Part shown: in pieces, positions 16,863 through 25,282 of the stretch
Position numbering within the stretch: the stretch's first letter is position 1
Layout: every line of letters begins with the position of its first letter
Source of the DNA: Haloarcula mannanilytica
GTDB taxonomy: Archaea; Halobacteriota; Halobacteria; Halobacteriales; Haloarculaceae
Reading direction: 5' to 3'
DNA length: 64,000 nucleotides
Assembly: GCF_005406125.1 (NCBI RefSeq)
Contig: NZ_BIXZ01000001.1
Coordinates: forward strand, 62,001-126,000
The notes under the pieces: generated by a model
What the model was told of the DNA's origin: nothing
The model's input: only the letters and a program-made list of their open reading frames with translations
Databases searched by the model: none
Program-made: the position numbers and the translations under genes

Positions 16863-18947
16863 TCAGAAATCCGTCGCGAGGCGTGGAGCCAGGTCGTCGG
16901 ACCAGTGGAACTCGCCGTCGTAGATGACCGGCAGTGAAGTCCGGTTCAGCGCCGCAACTAACTCGCTTCTGTTCAGCGAGTGGCTCGTCTGCTCGCCGTT
17001 CAGCGCGGTGCTGTCGTCGAACGGTAGCCGGTAACTCTCCCCGGGGCGCTCCGGGGAAACGACCGTACACCGTACGTCGAATCCCGCGTCACTCTCCGAG
17101 AGCCAGACCACCGCTGGCTGTGCAGGACTGGGCATAATCGAGTAGGTCCCGTCACCGACGACCGCGTAGTCCTTGCACATCATTATCCGCCGTCGGGCGA
17201 GTTCCAACGCTCGCTGGATGCTGAATCCGTTACTGAGTAGGCGCGCGAAGGTGGTACCGACCAGCGCGGCGTGCTTGTCCAACACGTCGGTCAGTGTCAC
17301 CGCGCCGGCAACCGCGCCCTGGCTCACGAGATCCAGCCCCTCGTCGTAGGAGCCACAGGCGTTCAGGAAAAACGTCTGCGTCCGAGCGTTCGACAGCGAC
17401 GACAGCGCCAGGTTGCCGTCCGGACACCGCAGGCCCGCGTCGTCGCAGTGGCCGATGAAGTGGACGAAGTCCGTCGGCTGTTCGAACACGTCGGCCAACT
17501 CGCTGACCGACAGCGACTCCCTGACTCGCACGTCCATCGGGAGATCAGCCGCCCGGTATATCTCGGTGACAGCGGTGTGTTCGTCGGCCATCTCCTCGTC
17601 GTTGAGGACGACTGCGACCCGCTGGTCGTTGCTATCGCGTGTCTGACACCGATAGCGGTTCACGTACGCTTCAGGCAGCGTCTTGCACGCGTCAATCGGG
17701 TTTCCGAGGGCGAGCCAGGTGTGCAGTTGGCCTTCGCGTAAAGTCGGCTGGATGATCGGCGGCCGTTCGGCTGCCCCGCGACTCAGATACGAATCGGCAA
17801 GCGTCCTGTCAAGCAGTTCCTCTCGGTCGAGCTGGGAGCTATCCGGCAGATAGATGAGGCTGAGCCGGTCGAGCAGGAAGGGCAGACTCCTGACTCGCTC
17901 CGGCTCCGGCGAGACGTACGTCGAGAGGGGCCACTCCGGCAAGATAGAGTTTACGGCTTCATCGGAGACATCGACGTACCGTTCGAGCCGTCCAGCCGGC
18001 GACAGTGACCGGACCGTGTCCGGGTCCAACGAGAGCGCCGACGAGATGCGGCTCCCGCTCTCGGTGGGATCGACGCGTCTGACCTGGCAATCCAGGTAGA
18101 ACACCTTTCGGAGCAGGGCCGCGACCCCCTCCTGTAGCGACGGCCACGCGTCGAAGGAGACGCGGACCGACCCGTCCTCGGTCGTCAACAGTGCGGAATC
18201 CCGCGGTTCGACGACCACCTCGGCCCCGAGATAGTACGCAAGCGGTGCGCTGACGAGTAGTTCCGCCTCACACTCCGGCACGTGGAGTGTGATACCGGTA
18301 TCAGGGCGGTTCTGCCGAACAGTTTCGGGAATACGCGTCGTTTCACCGGTCGTCACTATCGGCGGATGCCCGCGGAGTTCCGGATGCGAGCGGGACGGCT
18401 TCATTGTGTAATGGGCGCCGCTCAGATGCGTGATCGCTGTTGCGATCCCCACGGGTGTCGCGGGGACCTGCAGATGCGGCCGCTCCGCGTTCGTCTCCCA
18501 GACGAATCCGAGCGTAACGCTCGTCCACTCGTGGAAGGCAATAACGGACGTGGTGCCGGCCGAATGGATCGATGCGGGACCGTCGAACTTGACGTGCATC
18601 CGAACGTCGTCGTCGATATCCAGCGGTGAGTCTCCGTCGCTCCCCGCGGCACGGGCCTGCATCGTCAGGAGATACGTTCCCTCTTGTAGCGTCGTCGGCG
18701 GGTCGAAAGTGTCGTCGCCGCCAGTGTCAACACGAGTTACCGTCGCGTCCACCGCTGGCAGCGCTAGCTCGGTGATGTTCCCCCGATAACAGTCGTCGAC
18801 ACGGTGTGGTAACTGTTCGCCGTCAGTAGCTTTTCGACTGTGTAACTGGCGCACCAGTGCGGTCGGGTCGACCGTTTCCCCATCCCAGTCCGGCGTCCCA
18901 TTGCCGGCCCGGTCCACCCGCTCGCCTGTCACCCCCCAGGCGACCAT
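16863..18947 (-). CDS. Caspase-like CHAT domain protein
   Basis: A 694-residue protein. The C-terminal third is a CHAT peptidase-like domain with the expected dyad: H500 in HFIGHCDD and C531 in FFLNACGSYDEG. The N-terminal ~450 residues hold no domain I recognise; parts (about 60-170) look beta-rich. CHAT proteins are caspase/separase relatives that cleave proteins in bacterial defence, for example type III CRISPR and gasdermin systems, but chromosomal haloarchaeal members have no known substrate. No signal peptide. It precedes the TbsP-like gene by 212 bases and is divergent from glyA. Confidence 0.8.
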   Translation of the reverse strand: MVAWGVTGERVDRAGNGTPDWDGETVDPTALVRQLHSRKATDGEQLPHRVDDCYRGNITELALPAVDATVTRVDTGGDDTFDPPTTLQEGTYLLTMQARAAGSDGDSPLDIDDDVRMHVKFDGPASIHSAGTTSVIAFHEWTSVTLGFVWETNAERPHLQVPATPVGIATAITHLSGAHYTMKPSRSHPELRGHPPIVTTGETTRIPETVRQNRPDTGITLHVPECEAELLVSAPLAYYLGAEVVVEPRDSALLTTEDGSVRVSFDAWPSLQEGVAALLRKVFYLDCQVRRVDPTESGSRISSALSLDPDTVRSLSPAGRLERYVDVSDEAVNSILPEWPLSTYVSPEPERVRSLPFLLDRLSLIYLPDSSQLDREELLDRTLADSYLSRGAAERPPIIQPTLREGQLHTWLALGNPIDACKTLPEAYVNRYRCQTRDSNDQRVAVVLNDEEMADEHTAVTEIYRAADLPMDVRVRESLSVSELADVFEQPTDFVHFIGHCDDAGLRCPDGNLALSSLSNARTQTFFLNACGSYDEGLDLVSQGAVAGAVTLTDVLDKHAALVGTTFARLLSNGFSIQRALELARRRIMMCKDYAVVGDGTYSIMPSPAQPAVVWLSESDAGFDVRCTVVSPERPGESYRLPFDDSTALNGEQTSHSLNRSELVAALNRTSLPVIYDGEFHWSDDLAPRLATDF

Positions 18948-19100
18948 GTATCATCATGTGGAACGGTATCCGATATATATGTATGGGTGACAGAACCCGG
19001 CCGCTTTCGCATCGCCGGGACTGTTGCCAAGGCGTGCCAGCATGTCACAGGCACGGACCCAAAGGGTAGATTATTGTCCTGCCGGTCCTGACCCGGATAC

Positions 19101-20348
19101 ATGAGCTACGAAACCGTGCGAGAAACGGACCCGGCAGTCGCAGACGCCCTGGAGGGCGAACGAGGCCGGCAGAACGACACGCTGGCGATGATCGCCAGCG
19201 AGAACCACGTCAGCGAAGCGGTGATGGAAGCCCAGTCGTCGGAACTGACGAACAAGTACGCCGAGGGCTACCCCGGCGAGCGCTACTACGGTGGCTGTGA
19301 GTACGCCGACGACATCGAGGAACTCGCCATCGACCGCGCGAAGGAACTGTGGGGTGCGGACCACGTCAACGTCCAGCCCCATTCCGGTTCGCAAGCGAAC
19401 ATGGGCGTCTATCTCGGCGTGCTCGAACCCGGCGACAAGATTCTCTCGCTTGATCTGACCCACGGCGGGCACCTCTCCCACGGCCATCCGGCGAACTTCG
19501 CCGGCCAAGTGTACGAGGTCGAACAGTACAAAGTCGACGAGGAGACCGGCTACATCGACTACGAGGGCCTCCACGACCACGCCGAGGAGTTCGACCCCGA
19601 CATCATCGTTTCGGGCTACTCCGCATACCCGCGTGAGGTCGACTTCGAGCGGATTCAGGAAGCCGCTGACGCCGCCGACGCTTACCACCTCGCGGACATC
19701 GCTCACATCACTGGTCTCGTCGCTGCCGGCGTCCACGAATCGCCCGTCGGCGTCGCTGACTTCGTCACCGGCTCGACGCACAAGACAATTCGCGCCGGCC
19801 GCGGCGGCATCATCATGTGCGACGAGGAGTACGCCGACGACATCGACAACGCCGTCTTCCCTGGCTCGCAGGGCGGCCCGCTGATGCACAACGTCGCCGG
19901 CAAGGCGGTCGGCTTCGGCGAGGCGCTTTCCCCCGAATTCGAGCAGTACGCCCAGCAGACCGTCGACAACGCCGTCGCCCTCGGCGACCGACTCCAAGAG
20001 CACGGCCTGGACCTGGTCTCGGATGGGACGGACAACCACCTCGTGCTCATTGACCTTCGGCCGTCCCATCCCGACACGACTGGCAAGGAAGTCGAGGAAG
20101 CACTGGAAGAAGCCGGGATCGTCCTCAACGCCAACACGGTCCCCGGCGAGACCCGCTCGGCGTTCAACCCTTCGGGTATCCGCGCCGGCACGCCTGCACT
20201 CACCACCCGCGGCTTCGACGAGGACGCCTGCCGCGAAGTCGCCGATCTCATCTACGAAGTCGTCGACGCTCCCCACGACGACGATGTCGTCGCGGAAGTC
20301 AGCGACCGCGTGGACGAACTCACCGACGAGTACACGCTGTACGACTGA
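19101..20348 (+). CDS. glyA: Serine hydroxymethyltransferase
   Basis: A 415-residue PLP enzyme of full family length. The PLP lysine lies in TGSTHKTIRAGRGG, preceded by DIAHITGLVAAGVH; the N-terminal IASENHVSEAVMEAQ and the tetrahydrofolate/PLP region YAEGYPGERYYGGCEY are also intact. It interconverts serine plus tetrahydrofolate with glycine plus methylene-tetrahydrofolate, supplying one-carbon units that FolD (21857-22750) can oxidise. Cytoplasmic. It shares a 153-base divergent promoter region with the CHAT gene. Confidence 0.97.
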   Translation: MSYETVRETDPAVADALEGERGRQNDTLAMIASENHVSEAVMEAQSSELTNKYAEGYPGERYYGGCEYADDIEELAIDRAKELWGADHVNVQPHSGSQANMGVYLGVLEPGDKILSLDLTHGGHLSHGHPANFAGQVYEVEQYKVDEETGYIDYEGLHDHAEEFDPDIIVSGYSAYPREVDFERIQEAADAADAYHLADIAHITGLVAAGVHESPVGVADFVTGSTHKTIRAGRGGIIMCDEEYADDIDNAVFPGSQGGPLMHNVAGKAVGFGEALSPEFEQYAQQTVDNAVALGDRLQEHGLDLVSDGTDNHLVLIDLRPSHPDTTGKEVEEALEEAGIVLNANTVPGETRSAFNPSGIRAGTPALTTRGFDEDACREVADLIYEVVDAPHDDDVVAEVSDRVDELTDEYTLYD

Positions 20349-20442
20349 ACTGATCCGCGAACCAGTTTCGATTCTTTGTGGGACTGCTGCAGCGATCAGT
20401 TCCCCGAAAACATATAACTGACAACGGGGTCTATCTCTCCGT

Positions 20443-20718
20443 ATGAGTATCACCCGTGACGAAGAAATTCTCGGTGGTGAGCCCCGAATCGACGGAACAA
20501 GGGTCGGGGTTCGCCACGTTGCGACCCGGGTCATCGATAGCGATGCCACACCCGCCCACGTCGCCGATCAGTTCGATATCTCTCTATCACAGGTGTATGA
20601 GGCCCTTTCGTATTACTACGCCAACGTGGAGGAGATGCGTGAGTTCGAACGGGCCAACGAAGACGCGTTCGACCGTGTCCGTAAGTCGTCGCTGAAGCCG
20701 AAAGAAACGATCCAGTGA
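20443..20718 (+). CDS. DUF433 family antitoxin
   Basis: A 91-residue protein with the DUF433 signature (EEILGGEPRIDGTRVGVRH, then ADQFDISLSQVYEALSYYY), a helix-turn-helix-like fold. DUF433 genes typically lie just upstream of DUF5615 PIN-like genes as VapB-type antitoxins that bind the toxin and repress the operon. Its stop overlaps the toxin GTG start by 4 bases. A TATA-like CATATAAC lies near 20410. Confidence 0.88.
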   Translation: MSITRDEEILGGEPRIDGTRVGVRHVATRVIDSDATPAHVADQFDISLSQVYEALSYYYANVEEMREFERANEDAFDRVRKSSLKPKETIQ

Positions 20719-21083
20719 CGGGAACGCGGATTCTCCTCGACGAACACGTCGGTCGTGTCTTCGAACGACTGCTTCGCGAGCGCGGGCACGATGTCGAACA
20801 GGCCAAAGATCAGTTCGGGGAGTACACGACCGACGCCGAACTATTAGAGTGGTGCGGTGAGCACGAGGTCGTTCTGCTAACGAACAACGCGAAAGACTTC
20901 GAACGGCTGGCGCAAGCATACGACCACGCAGGTCTTCTTCTTTACTACCAGCAAACGCTACCGGACACTGACCCCGAAGGCTTGGCTCGGACTGTCGACG
21001 AAGTGTTCAATCAGTTCGGGTCCGACGGAATCGAAAATGAACTTGTCGACCTGGACGAGTGGTATGAGTGGCTCCACGAGTAA
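20715..21083 (+). CDS. DUF5615 PIN-like toxin
   Basis: A 122-residue protein starting at a GTG that overlaps the antitoxin stop. It has the DUF5615 acidic sites: ILLDEHV near the N-terminus and VVLLTNNAKDFERLA in the middle, matching the PIN-type ribonuclease core. Such proteins are the presumed RNase toxins of DUF433/DUF5615 pairs. The acidic C-terminal extension (DLDEWYEWLHE) is the likely tail. Activity is inferred from family. Confidence 0.85.
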   Translation: MTGTRILLDEHVGRVFERLLRERGHDVEQAKDQFGEYTTDAELLEWCGEHEVVLLTNNAKDFERLAQAYDHAGLLLYYQQTLPDTDPEGLARTVDEVFNQFGSDGIENELVDLDEWYEWLHE

Positions 21084-21187
21084 CACGGTGTACCGACGAC
21101 AGCTGAACTCACATGCCACAGATCGGCTGCTCGAACGTCGTACCACGCCGAGTCGGCTTTTTGTATCGTCGGACCGACATCTCGACC

Positions 21188-21781
21188 ATGCCCCGCGTGA
21201 GTCGACGGTCTGCCCTCGCTGTCCTCGGGAGTTCCCTGGCTGCGCTCGCCGGCTGTGGTGGGTTCCAGGTTGAGTCCGGTGAAGAAACGAGCACCGACGG
21301 TGGCGGTGGGAACCAGCCGACAGAGATCCCTGTGACAGCGGACCGGACCGAACCGCCGGAGGGACAGACGGGCGGCACAACGGAAAACCCGACCACCACT
21401 GCACCTGACTTGGATCTCCGGGAGGCTAACGTCGTCGGCGTCGAAATCACGGACGAGAGCGGCGGCGACTATCGCTTTGACGTGACGCTGTATCACGACG
21501 ATGATGGCGAAGAGGGCTACGCGAACTGGTGGCAGGTCGAGACGCTGGGCGGGGACCAACTCGGCCGCCGAGATCTCCTGCACGCCCATTCGACGGCCCC
21601 GTTCACCCGGTCGGAGACGATAGCGGTCCCCGACGACGTGGCCTGTGTGGTGGTCCGGGGCCACGACCAGACCCACGGCTACGGCGGGCAGGCGATGACG
21701 GTGGCCGTACCGGGCGGCGCGACACGGGCCATCCAGCAGGGGTCGGAGCGCCAGACGGTCGCCGAATCGGACTGTCCCTGA
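21188..21781 (+). CDS. Secreted lipoprotein, probable Tat substrate
   Basis: A 197-residue protein. The ATG at 21188 gives a Tat-like signal (SRRSALAVLGSSLAAL) ending in the lipobox LAGC, so the mature protein is probably lipid-anchored on the outer face. A Gly/Thr/Pro linker (about 27-75) leads to a beta-rich domain (about 80-190) that I do not recognise. An upstream ATG at 21113 would bury the signal and is rejected. A T-rich TATA candidate lies near 21160. Confidence 0.8.
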   Translation: MPRVSRRSALAVLGSSLAALAGCGGFQVESGEETSTDGGGGNQPTEIPVTADRTEPPEGQTGGTTENPTTTAPDLDLREANVVGVEITDESGGDYRFDVTLYHDDDGEEGYANWWQVETLGGDQLGRRDLLHAHSTAPFTRSETIAVPDDVACVVVRGHDQTHGYGGQAMTVAVPGGATRAIQQGSERQTVAESDCP

Positions 21782-21856
21782 GCGGGAGCGCGCCAGCCTG
21801 TCGCGGCTGACCGAAATCCGGGACGTTCATACCGCGCCGCGCCGCCGTTGTACCTA

Positions 21857-22750
21857 ATGACAGAGATTATCGACGGCAACGCCGTCGCCCAGTCGATTCG
21901 GGACGACCTGGTCGCGTCCATCGACCGCCTCGCCGACGCCGGCGAGCGCCCGGCGCTGGCGACGGTCCTGATGTCCGAGGACCCGGCGAGCGAGACCTAC
22001 GTCTCGATGAAACAGGACGACTGCGAGGAGGTCGGTATCGAGGCCATCGACATCGATATCGACCCCGACGCGGACGCCGCCGAACTGTACGACACCATCG
22101 AGGACCTCAACGCCGACGACGATGTCAACGGCATTCTGGTCCAGATGCCCGTCCCCGACCACGTCGAGGACAGGGAGGTCCTGCGAGCTATCGACCCGAT
22201 GAAAGACGTTGACGGCTTCCACCCGGAGAACGTCGGCCGCCTCGTGGCCGGGAACGCTCGCTACAAGCCCTGCACGCCCCACGGCATCCAGAAGCTCATC
22301 GAGAGCGCCAGCGTCGACACCGAAGGCAAGGACGCCGTCGTCGTTGGCCGCTCTGACATCGTCGGCAAGCCGATGGCCAACCTGCTCATCCAGAAGGCAC
22401 CGGGCGGCAACGCGACGACAACGGTGTGTCACTCCCGCACCGAGAACCTCGCCGAGCGGACGCGCAACGCCGATATCCTCGTCGCTGCGGCCGGCGTCCC
22501 GGAGATGATCGACGGGGAGATGATTCAGGAAGGTGCGACGGTCATCGACGTGGGCATCAACCGCGTCGATGCGGATACGGAGAAGGGGTACGAACTCGTC
22601 GGTGACGTGGAATACGAGAGCGCCAAGGAGGTCGCGGGCGCGATCACGCCGGTCCCCGGCGGTGTCGGCCCGATGACCCGCGCAATGTTGCTCTACAACA
22701 CCGTGAAAGCGACGAGCCTGCAACACGACATCGACGTTGCCCTCCCCTGA
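21857..22750 (+). CDS. folD: Bifunctional methylene-THF dehydrogenase/methenyl-THF cyclohydrolase
   Basis: A 297-residue FolD. Recognisable sites are the catalytic Lys region SETYVSMKQDDCEEVGIE, GILVQMPVPDHV, MKDVDGFHPENVGRL and the NADP-binding VVGRSDIVGKPMANLL, ending with TPVPGGVGPMTRAML. It oxidises methylene-THF to formyl-THF, downstream of GlyA. The ATG at 21857 is used rather than a TTG three codons earlier. The NUDIX gene begins on the base after its stop. Confidence 0.96.
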   Translation: MTEIIDGNAVAQSIRDDLVASIDRLADAGERPALATVLMSEDPASETYVSMKQDDCEEVGIEAIDIDIDPDADAAELYDTIEDLNADDDVNGILVQMPVPDHVEDREVLRAIDPMKDVDGFHPENVGRLVAGNARYKPCTPHGIQKLIESASVDTEGKDAVVVGRSDIVGKPMANLLIQKAPGGNATTTVCHSRTENLAERTRNADILVAAAGVPEMIDGEMIQEGATVIDVGINRVDADTEKGYELVGDVEYESAKEVAGAITPVPGGVGPMTRAMLLYNTVKATSLQHDIDVALP

Positions 22751-23236
22751 ATGCCGACGCTTGCGGCCTTCGAAGACCGTGACGTACTCACCCGTCGGGT
22801 GACCCGTGAAACCGACGCGGCGGGCGTAAACGGGGTCCGCGCCCGTGCCGACCGCGACCTCAACTGGGCGGTCGGCGCGCTCGTCACCGATGCGGCGGGC
22901 CGGATGCTGTTCGTCTACGAGGACGGGGTCTGGAAGCTCCCCGGCGGCGGCGTCGAAGCCGGCGAGACGCGCCAGGAAGCGGTTCGGCGCGAGGTGCGCG
23001 AGGAGACCGGCGTCGACATCGCGGTCGACGAACTGGCCGCCGTCACCGAGGTCACTGTGACCGACGGCAACCGCGGGGCGACGTTCTTCTTTGGGACCTA
23101 CCGCGGGACGGCTGAATCGATGTGCCTGGACTCGGACCCCGGACTCGACGGCGAGGCAATCGAGACGGTTGCGTGGCGGGGATCGGTCCCGACGGACTGC
23201 TTGGACGAACAGCTGATTCGGCGGATCCGAAATTAG
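22751..23236 (+). CDS. NUDIX hydrolase
   Basis: A 161-residue protein with a complete Nudix box (GGGVEAGETRQEAVRREVRE followed by ETGV, about residues 62-85). The N-terminal 30 residues precede the fold. NUDIX enzymes hydrolyse nucleoside diphosphates linked to another group; the substrate cannot be read from sequence. It abuts folD with no gap, so the pair is probably co-transcribed. Its stop shares TTAG with the opposing gene. Confidence 0.92.
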   Translation: MPTLAAFEDRDVLTRRVTRETDAAGVNGVRARADRDLNWAVGALVTDAAGRMLFVYEDGVWKLPGGGVEAGETRQEAVRREVREETGVDIAVDELAAVTEVTVTDGNRGATFFFGTYRGTAESMCLDSDPGLDGEAIETVAWRGSVPTDCLDEQLIRRIRN

Positions 23237-23952
23237 ACGGTGTCGTCCTCGATGCCGGCGAGCCAGTTCTCGGCTCTGACGAAGGCGCTCTCGTCGCCCG
23301 TGATGTACGACCCCAGGTCCCGGGCCGCGTGGACGAGCCGGTTCGCGTCGGCCGGGTCGACATCGCCGTCCAGCGCCTCGATCCGCTTTCGGTGGTCACG
23401 GATGCGTCCGGAGAGCTGTCGCGCGGTGGGGTCCGCGTTGGCGTCCAGATACGTCCGCACGTCGCGCTGATAGCTGTCGACGGCGGCCGCCATCGCCAGG
23501 CCGTACGGGACCCGCAGTTCCGAGGGAACTTCCTCGACAGGTGGGCGGTCGCCGTCGTCGGCCCCGCCAAGCAGTTCGTAGAAGTACCGCTCTGCCGGAT
23601 CGCTGATACGCATCTCCCGGGAGAGGTGCGCGCCGACGTGCTGGAGTTCGACCGCAGCGACGTACGTCTCGGTCAGCGGGCGAAGTTCACCCGCGTCGAT
23701 GAACCCCCGCTTGCGCGTGTACTCCCGGCAGCGCTCCGCGGCCGCGTCAGCGATCTCGCGTGTCGAGTCCGCGTCGATACGGCTCCGGACCGGCGTCAGG
23801 TCGAGCGTGGCCGGTGCGTCGGTGTGTTCGGTGTGTTCGTCGACGCCGACGCTGTGGATGCTCCCACAGTCCGGACAGGCGATGCTCCCCGTCTCGTAGT
23901 ACCGCCAGCGCGTGCCACAGTCCTGGCATTCGCGTTCCCCGCGGACTTTCAT
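23233..23952 (-). CDS. Zinc-ribbon protein of unknown function
   Basis: A 239-residue protein starting at ATG 23952. The N-terminus is a zinc ribbon (ECQDCGTRWRYY, then IACPDCGS). The remainder is alpha-helical and acidic, with conserved-looking LQHVGAHLSREMRISDPAERYF and PYGLAMAAAVDSYQRDVRTY. The ribbon resembles those of TFIIB-like or nucleic-acid-associated proteins, but no partner is evident. It ends in a 4-base overlap with the convergent NUDIX gene. Confidence 0.78.
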   Translation of the reverse strand: MKVRGERECQDCGTRWRYYETGSIACPDCGSIHSVGVDEHTEHTDAPATLDLTPVRSRIDADSTREIADAAAERCREYTRKRGFIDAGELRPLTETYVAAVELQHVGAHLSREMRISDPAERYFYELLGGADDGDRPPVEEVPSELRVPYGLAMAAAVDSYQRDVRTYLDANADPTARQLSGRIRDHRKRIEALDGDVDPADANRLVHAARDLGSYITGDESAFVRAENWLAGIEDDTV

Positions 23953-24010
23953 ACCCGATGCTGAGGGGGCCGCCCTCAAGATTGTTCCGCGAGGAGCCGC
24001 TATTGGATGT

Positions 24011-24157
24011 ATGCGCTCGGAAGACGAGATCCGCGAGCAGTACGAGTTCCTCACCGATCAACTGAACGACGAGGAGATGAACCACGAACGGGTTCGGATG
24101 ATGTTCACCCACTACAAACGGGCGCTCGGGTGGGTACTCGAGGAAGAACATATCTAG
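24011..24157 (+). CDS. Small charged helical protein (48 aa)
   Basis: From ATG 24011 the product is 48 residues, mostly predicted helix (SEDEIREQYEFLTDQLNDEE, then MNHERVRMMFTHYKRALGWV). Its start is 58 bases from the divergent zinc-ribbon gene start. Composition is haloarchaeal. No family recognised; helix-helix interaction with a partner is plausible. Confidence 0.65.
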   Translation: MRSEDEIREQYEFLTDQLNDEEMNHERVRMMFTHYKRALGWVLEEEHI

Positions 24158-24220
24158 ATTAGTTATAGCTTGCATTCGATTGTAATTCGATTACTAACAT
24201 CTGCTGGACGGGGCCGGTAC

Positions 24221-24228
24221 TTTTAAGT
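24221..24228 (+). promoter_or_regulatory. TATA box of candidate small RNA
   Basis: TTTTAAGT follows a GC-rich stretch and lies about 25-30 bases upstream of the first hairpin at 24251, the spacing expected of an archaeal TATA box and transcription start. Confidence 0.4.
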
Positions 24229-24247
24229 TATTCTGCCCCATTCGATC

Positions 24248-24335
24248 AAGTGACGCTTCGCTTGGAGGGCCGAAGCGTCAGCGGGGACCAATTCAGGGCG
24301 GCAAGCGGTCGCGTTTTTCGCGACCGCTTTCCACT
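24248..24335 (+). ncRNA. Candidate small RNA with two strong hairpins
   Basis: Two perfect stems sit 22 bases apart. Hairpin 1 pairs 24251-24260 with 24271-24280 (10 bp, 10-base loop). Hairpin 2 pairs 24303-24313 with 24319-24329 (11 bp, TTTTT loop). They lie in a 248-base spacer with no convincing open frame, behind a TATA-like box at 24221. Ends are estimated. I cannot match it to SRP RNA, RNase P RNA or a box C/D or H/ACA guide. The strand is chosen from the TATA box. Confidence 0.5.
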
Positions 24336-24405
24336 TACTTCGCTGCAACTAACCGTCGAAGAGTGATTTCTCCGGTATCAACAACAGGATGCTGGACGCT
24401 ACAAC

Positions 24406-24678
24406 TCACTCGATAGAGAGTTCTGTGTCCGTCGCGTTCTCGGGCCACTCCAGTTCGACTTCGATGCTGAGCTCGCCGTCGCCGTTTTCCGGGCCTTCGC
24501 GCTCCGCTTTCACCTCAAACTCCACCTGCGATGGCGGCGCGAACGTGGCTTCCTGCCCCCCTGCACTGAGCGTGATCTCGGACCCCTCCTCCAGCGAGTC
24601 GGCCATCGTTCGCAAATATGCCGCGACGGCACTGCGATCGAGTACTTGCTCGTTTTCGAACAGGACTGTTTCTACCAT
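24406..24678 (-). CDS. Amphi-Trp domain protein
   Basis: A 90-residue protein starting at ATG 24678 (an upstream ATG would add eight residues). It matches the amphi-Trp pattern: VETVLFENEQVLDRSAVAAY at the N-terminus and a conserved acidic strand ending VELEWPE with the late Trp. The family is small, soluble and of unknown function, common in haloarchaea and some bacteria. Monocistronic, downstream of the RNA candidate on the other strand. Confidence 0.8.
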   Translation of the reverse strand: MVETVLFENEQVLDRSAVAAYLRTMADSLEEGSEITLSAGGQEATFAPPSQVEFEVKAEREGPENGDGELSIEVELEWPENATDTELSIE

Positions 24679-24889
24679 ACCATTTGTAGGGTACACTGAC
24701 AAATAATACTGTTGCCATCAGTTTCCGAAGAATGACGCAATACTGACTGTATCATTGAAATATCGTTATGGCAGATTGAGGTGGGTAAGTAGGAAAAATT
24801 CGGGACCCTCGAAGAGCGAAAACACGCCAAGTTCTCTGGGCCGATATATTTAACAGTATAGATACTAAATCATTACATACGAGAAACCG

Positions 24890-25165
24890 ATGCACGACTT
24901 GACAGGATTCCAGCGTGATCTGCTCTACGTGATCGCTGGCAGGGAGGAACCCCACGGCTTAGCGATCAAGGAGGAACTCGAAGCGTACTACGAGAAGGAG
25001 ATCCACCACGGCCGTCTCTATCCGAACCTCGATACGCTTGTCGACAAAGGGTTAGTCGAAAAGGGACAGCGCGACCGCCGGACGAACTTCTACACGCTCA
25101 CGCGCCGCGGCCGCCGCGAGATCGATGCCCGCCGCGAGTGGGAAGATCAGTACGTCGATCTGTAA
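24890..25165 (+). CDS. PadR family transcriptional regulator
   Basis: A 91-residue winged-helix protein. The PadR fold is read in FQRDLLYVIAGREEPHGLAI, EIHHGRLYPNLDTLVDKGLV and the wing RRTNFYTLTRRGRREI. PadR regulators bind palindromes as dimers; RosR, an oxidative-stress regulator in Halobacterium, belongs to this size class. It lacks the long C-terminal dimerisation helix of larger PadR proteins. An AT-rich promoter with ATATTTAACAG lies about 40 bases upstream. Confidence 0.9.
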   Translation: MHDLTGFQRDLLYVIAGREEPHGLAIKEELEAYYEKEIHHGRLYPNLDTLVDKGLVEKGQRDRRTNFYTLTRRGRREIDARREWEDQYVDL

Positions 25166-25282
25166 CGAGTCGACGTGCCGCTTGTGCCGAGGCCGTCGTT
25201 TGACCCGTAGCTGTGTCTATACCATGCGACGCTGGGTACCGCCGGACCCTACACTTTAGCCTACGCCTGCTCTATCGCAGTT

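Noticed and set aside
16701..16937. A 78-codon frame considered as a YcaO precursor peptide
   Set aside because: It overlaps the end of the CHAT gene antisense, lacks a Cys/Ser/Thr-rich core and has no promoter.
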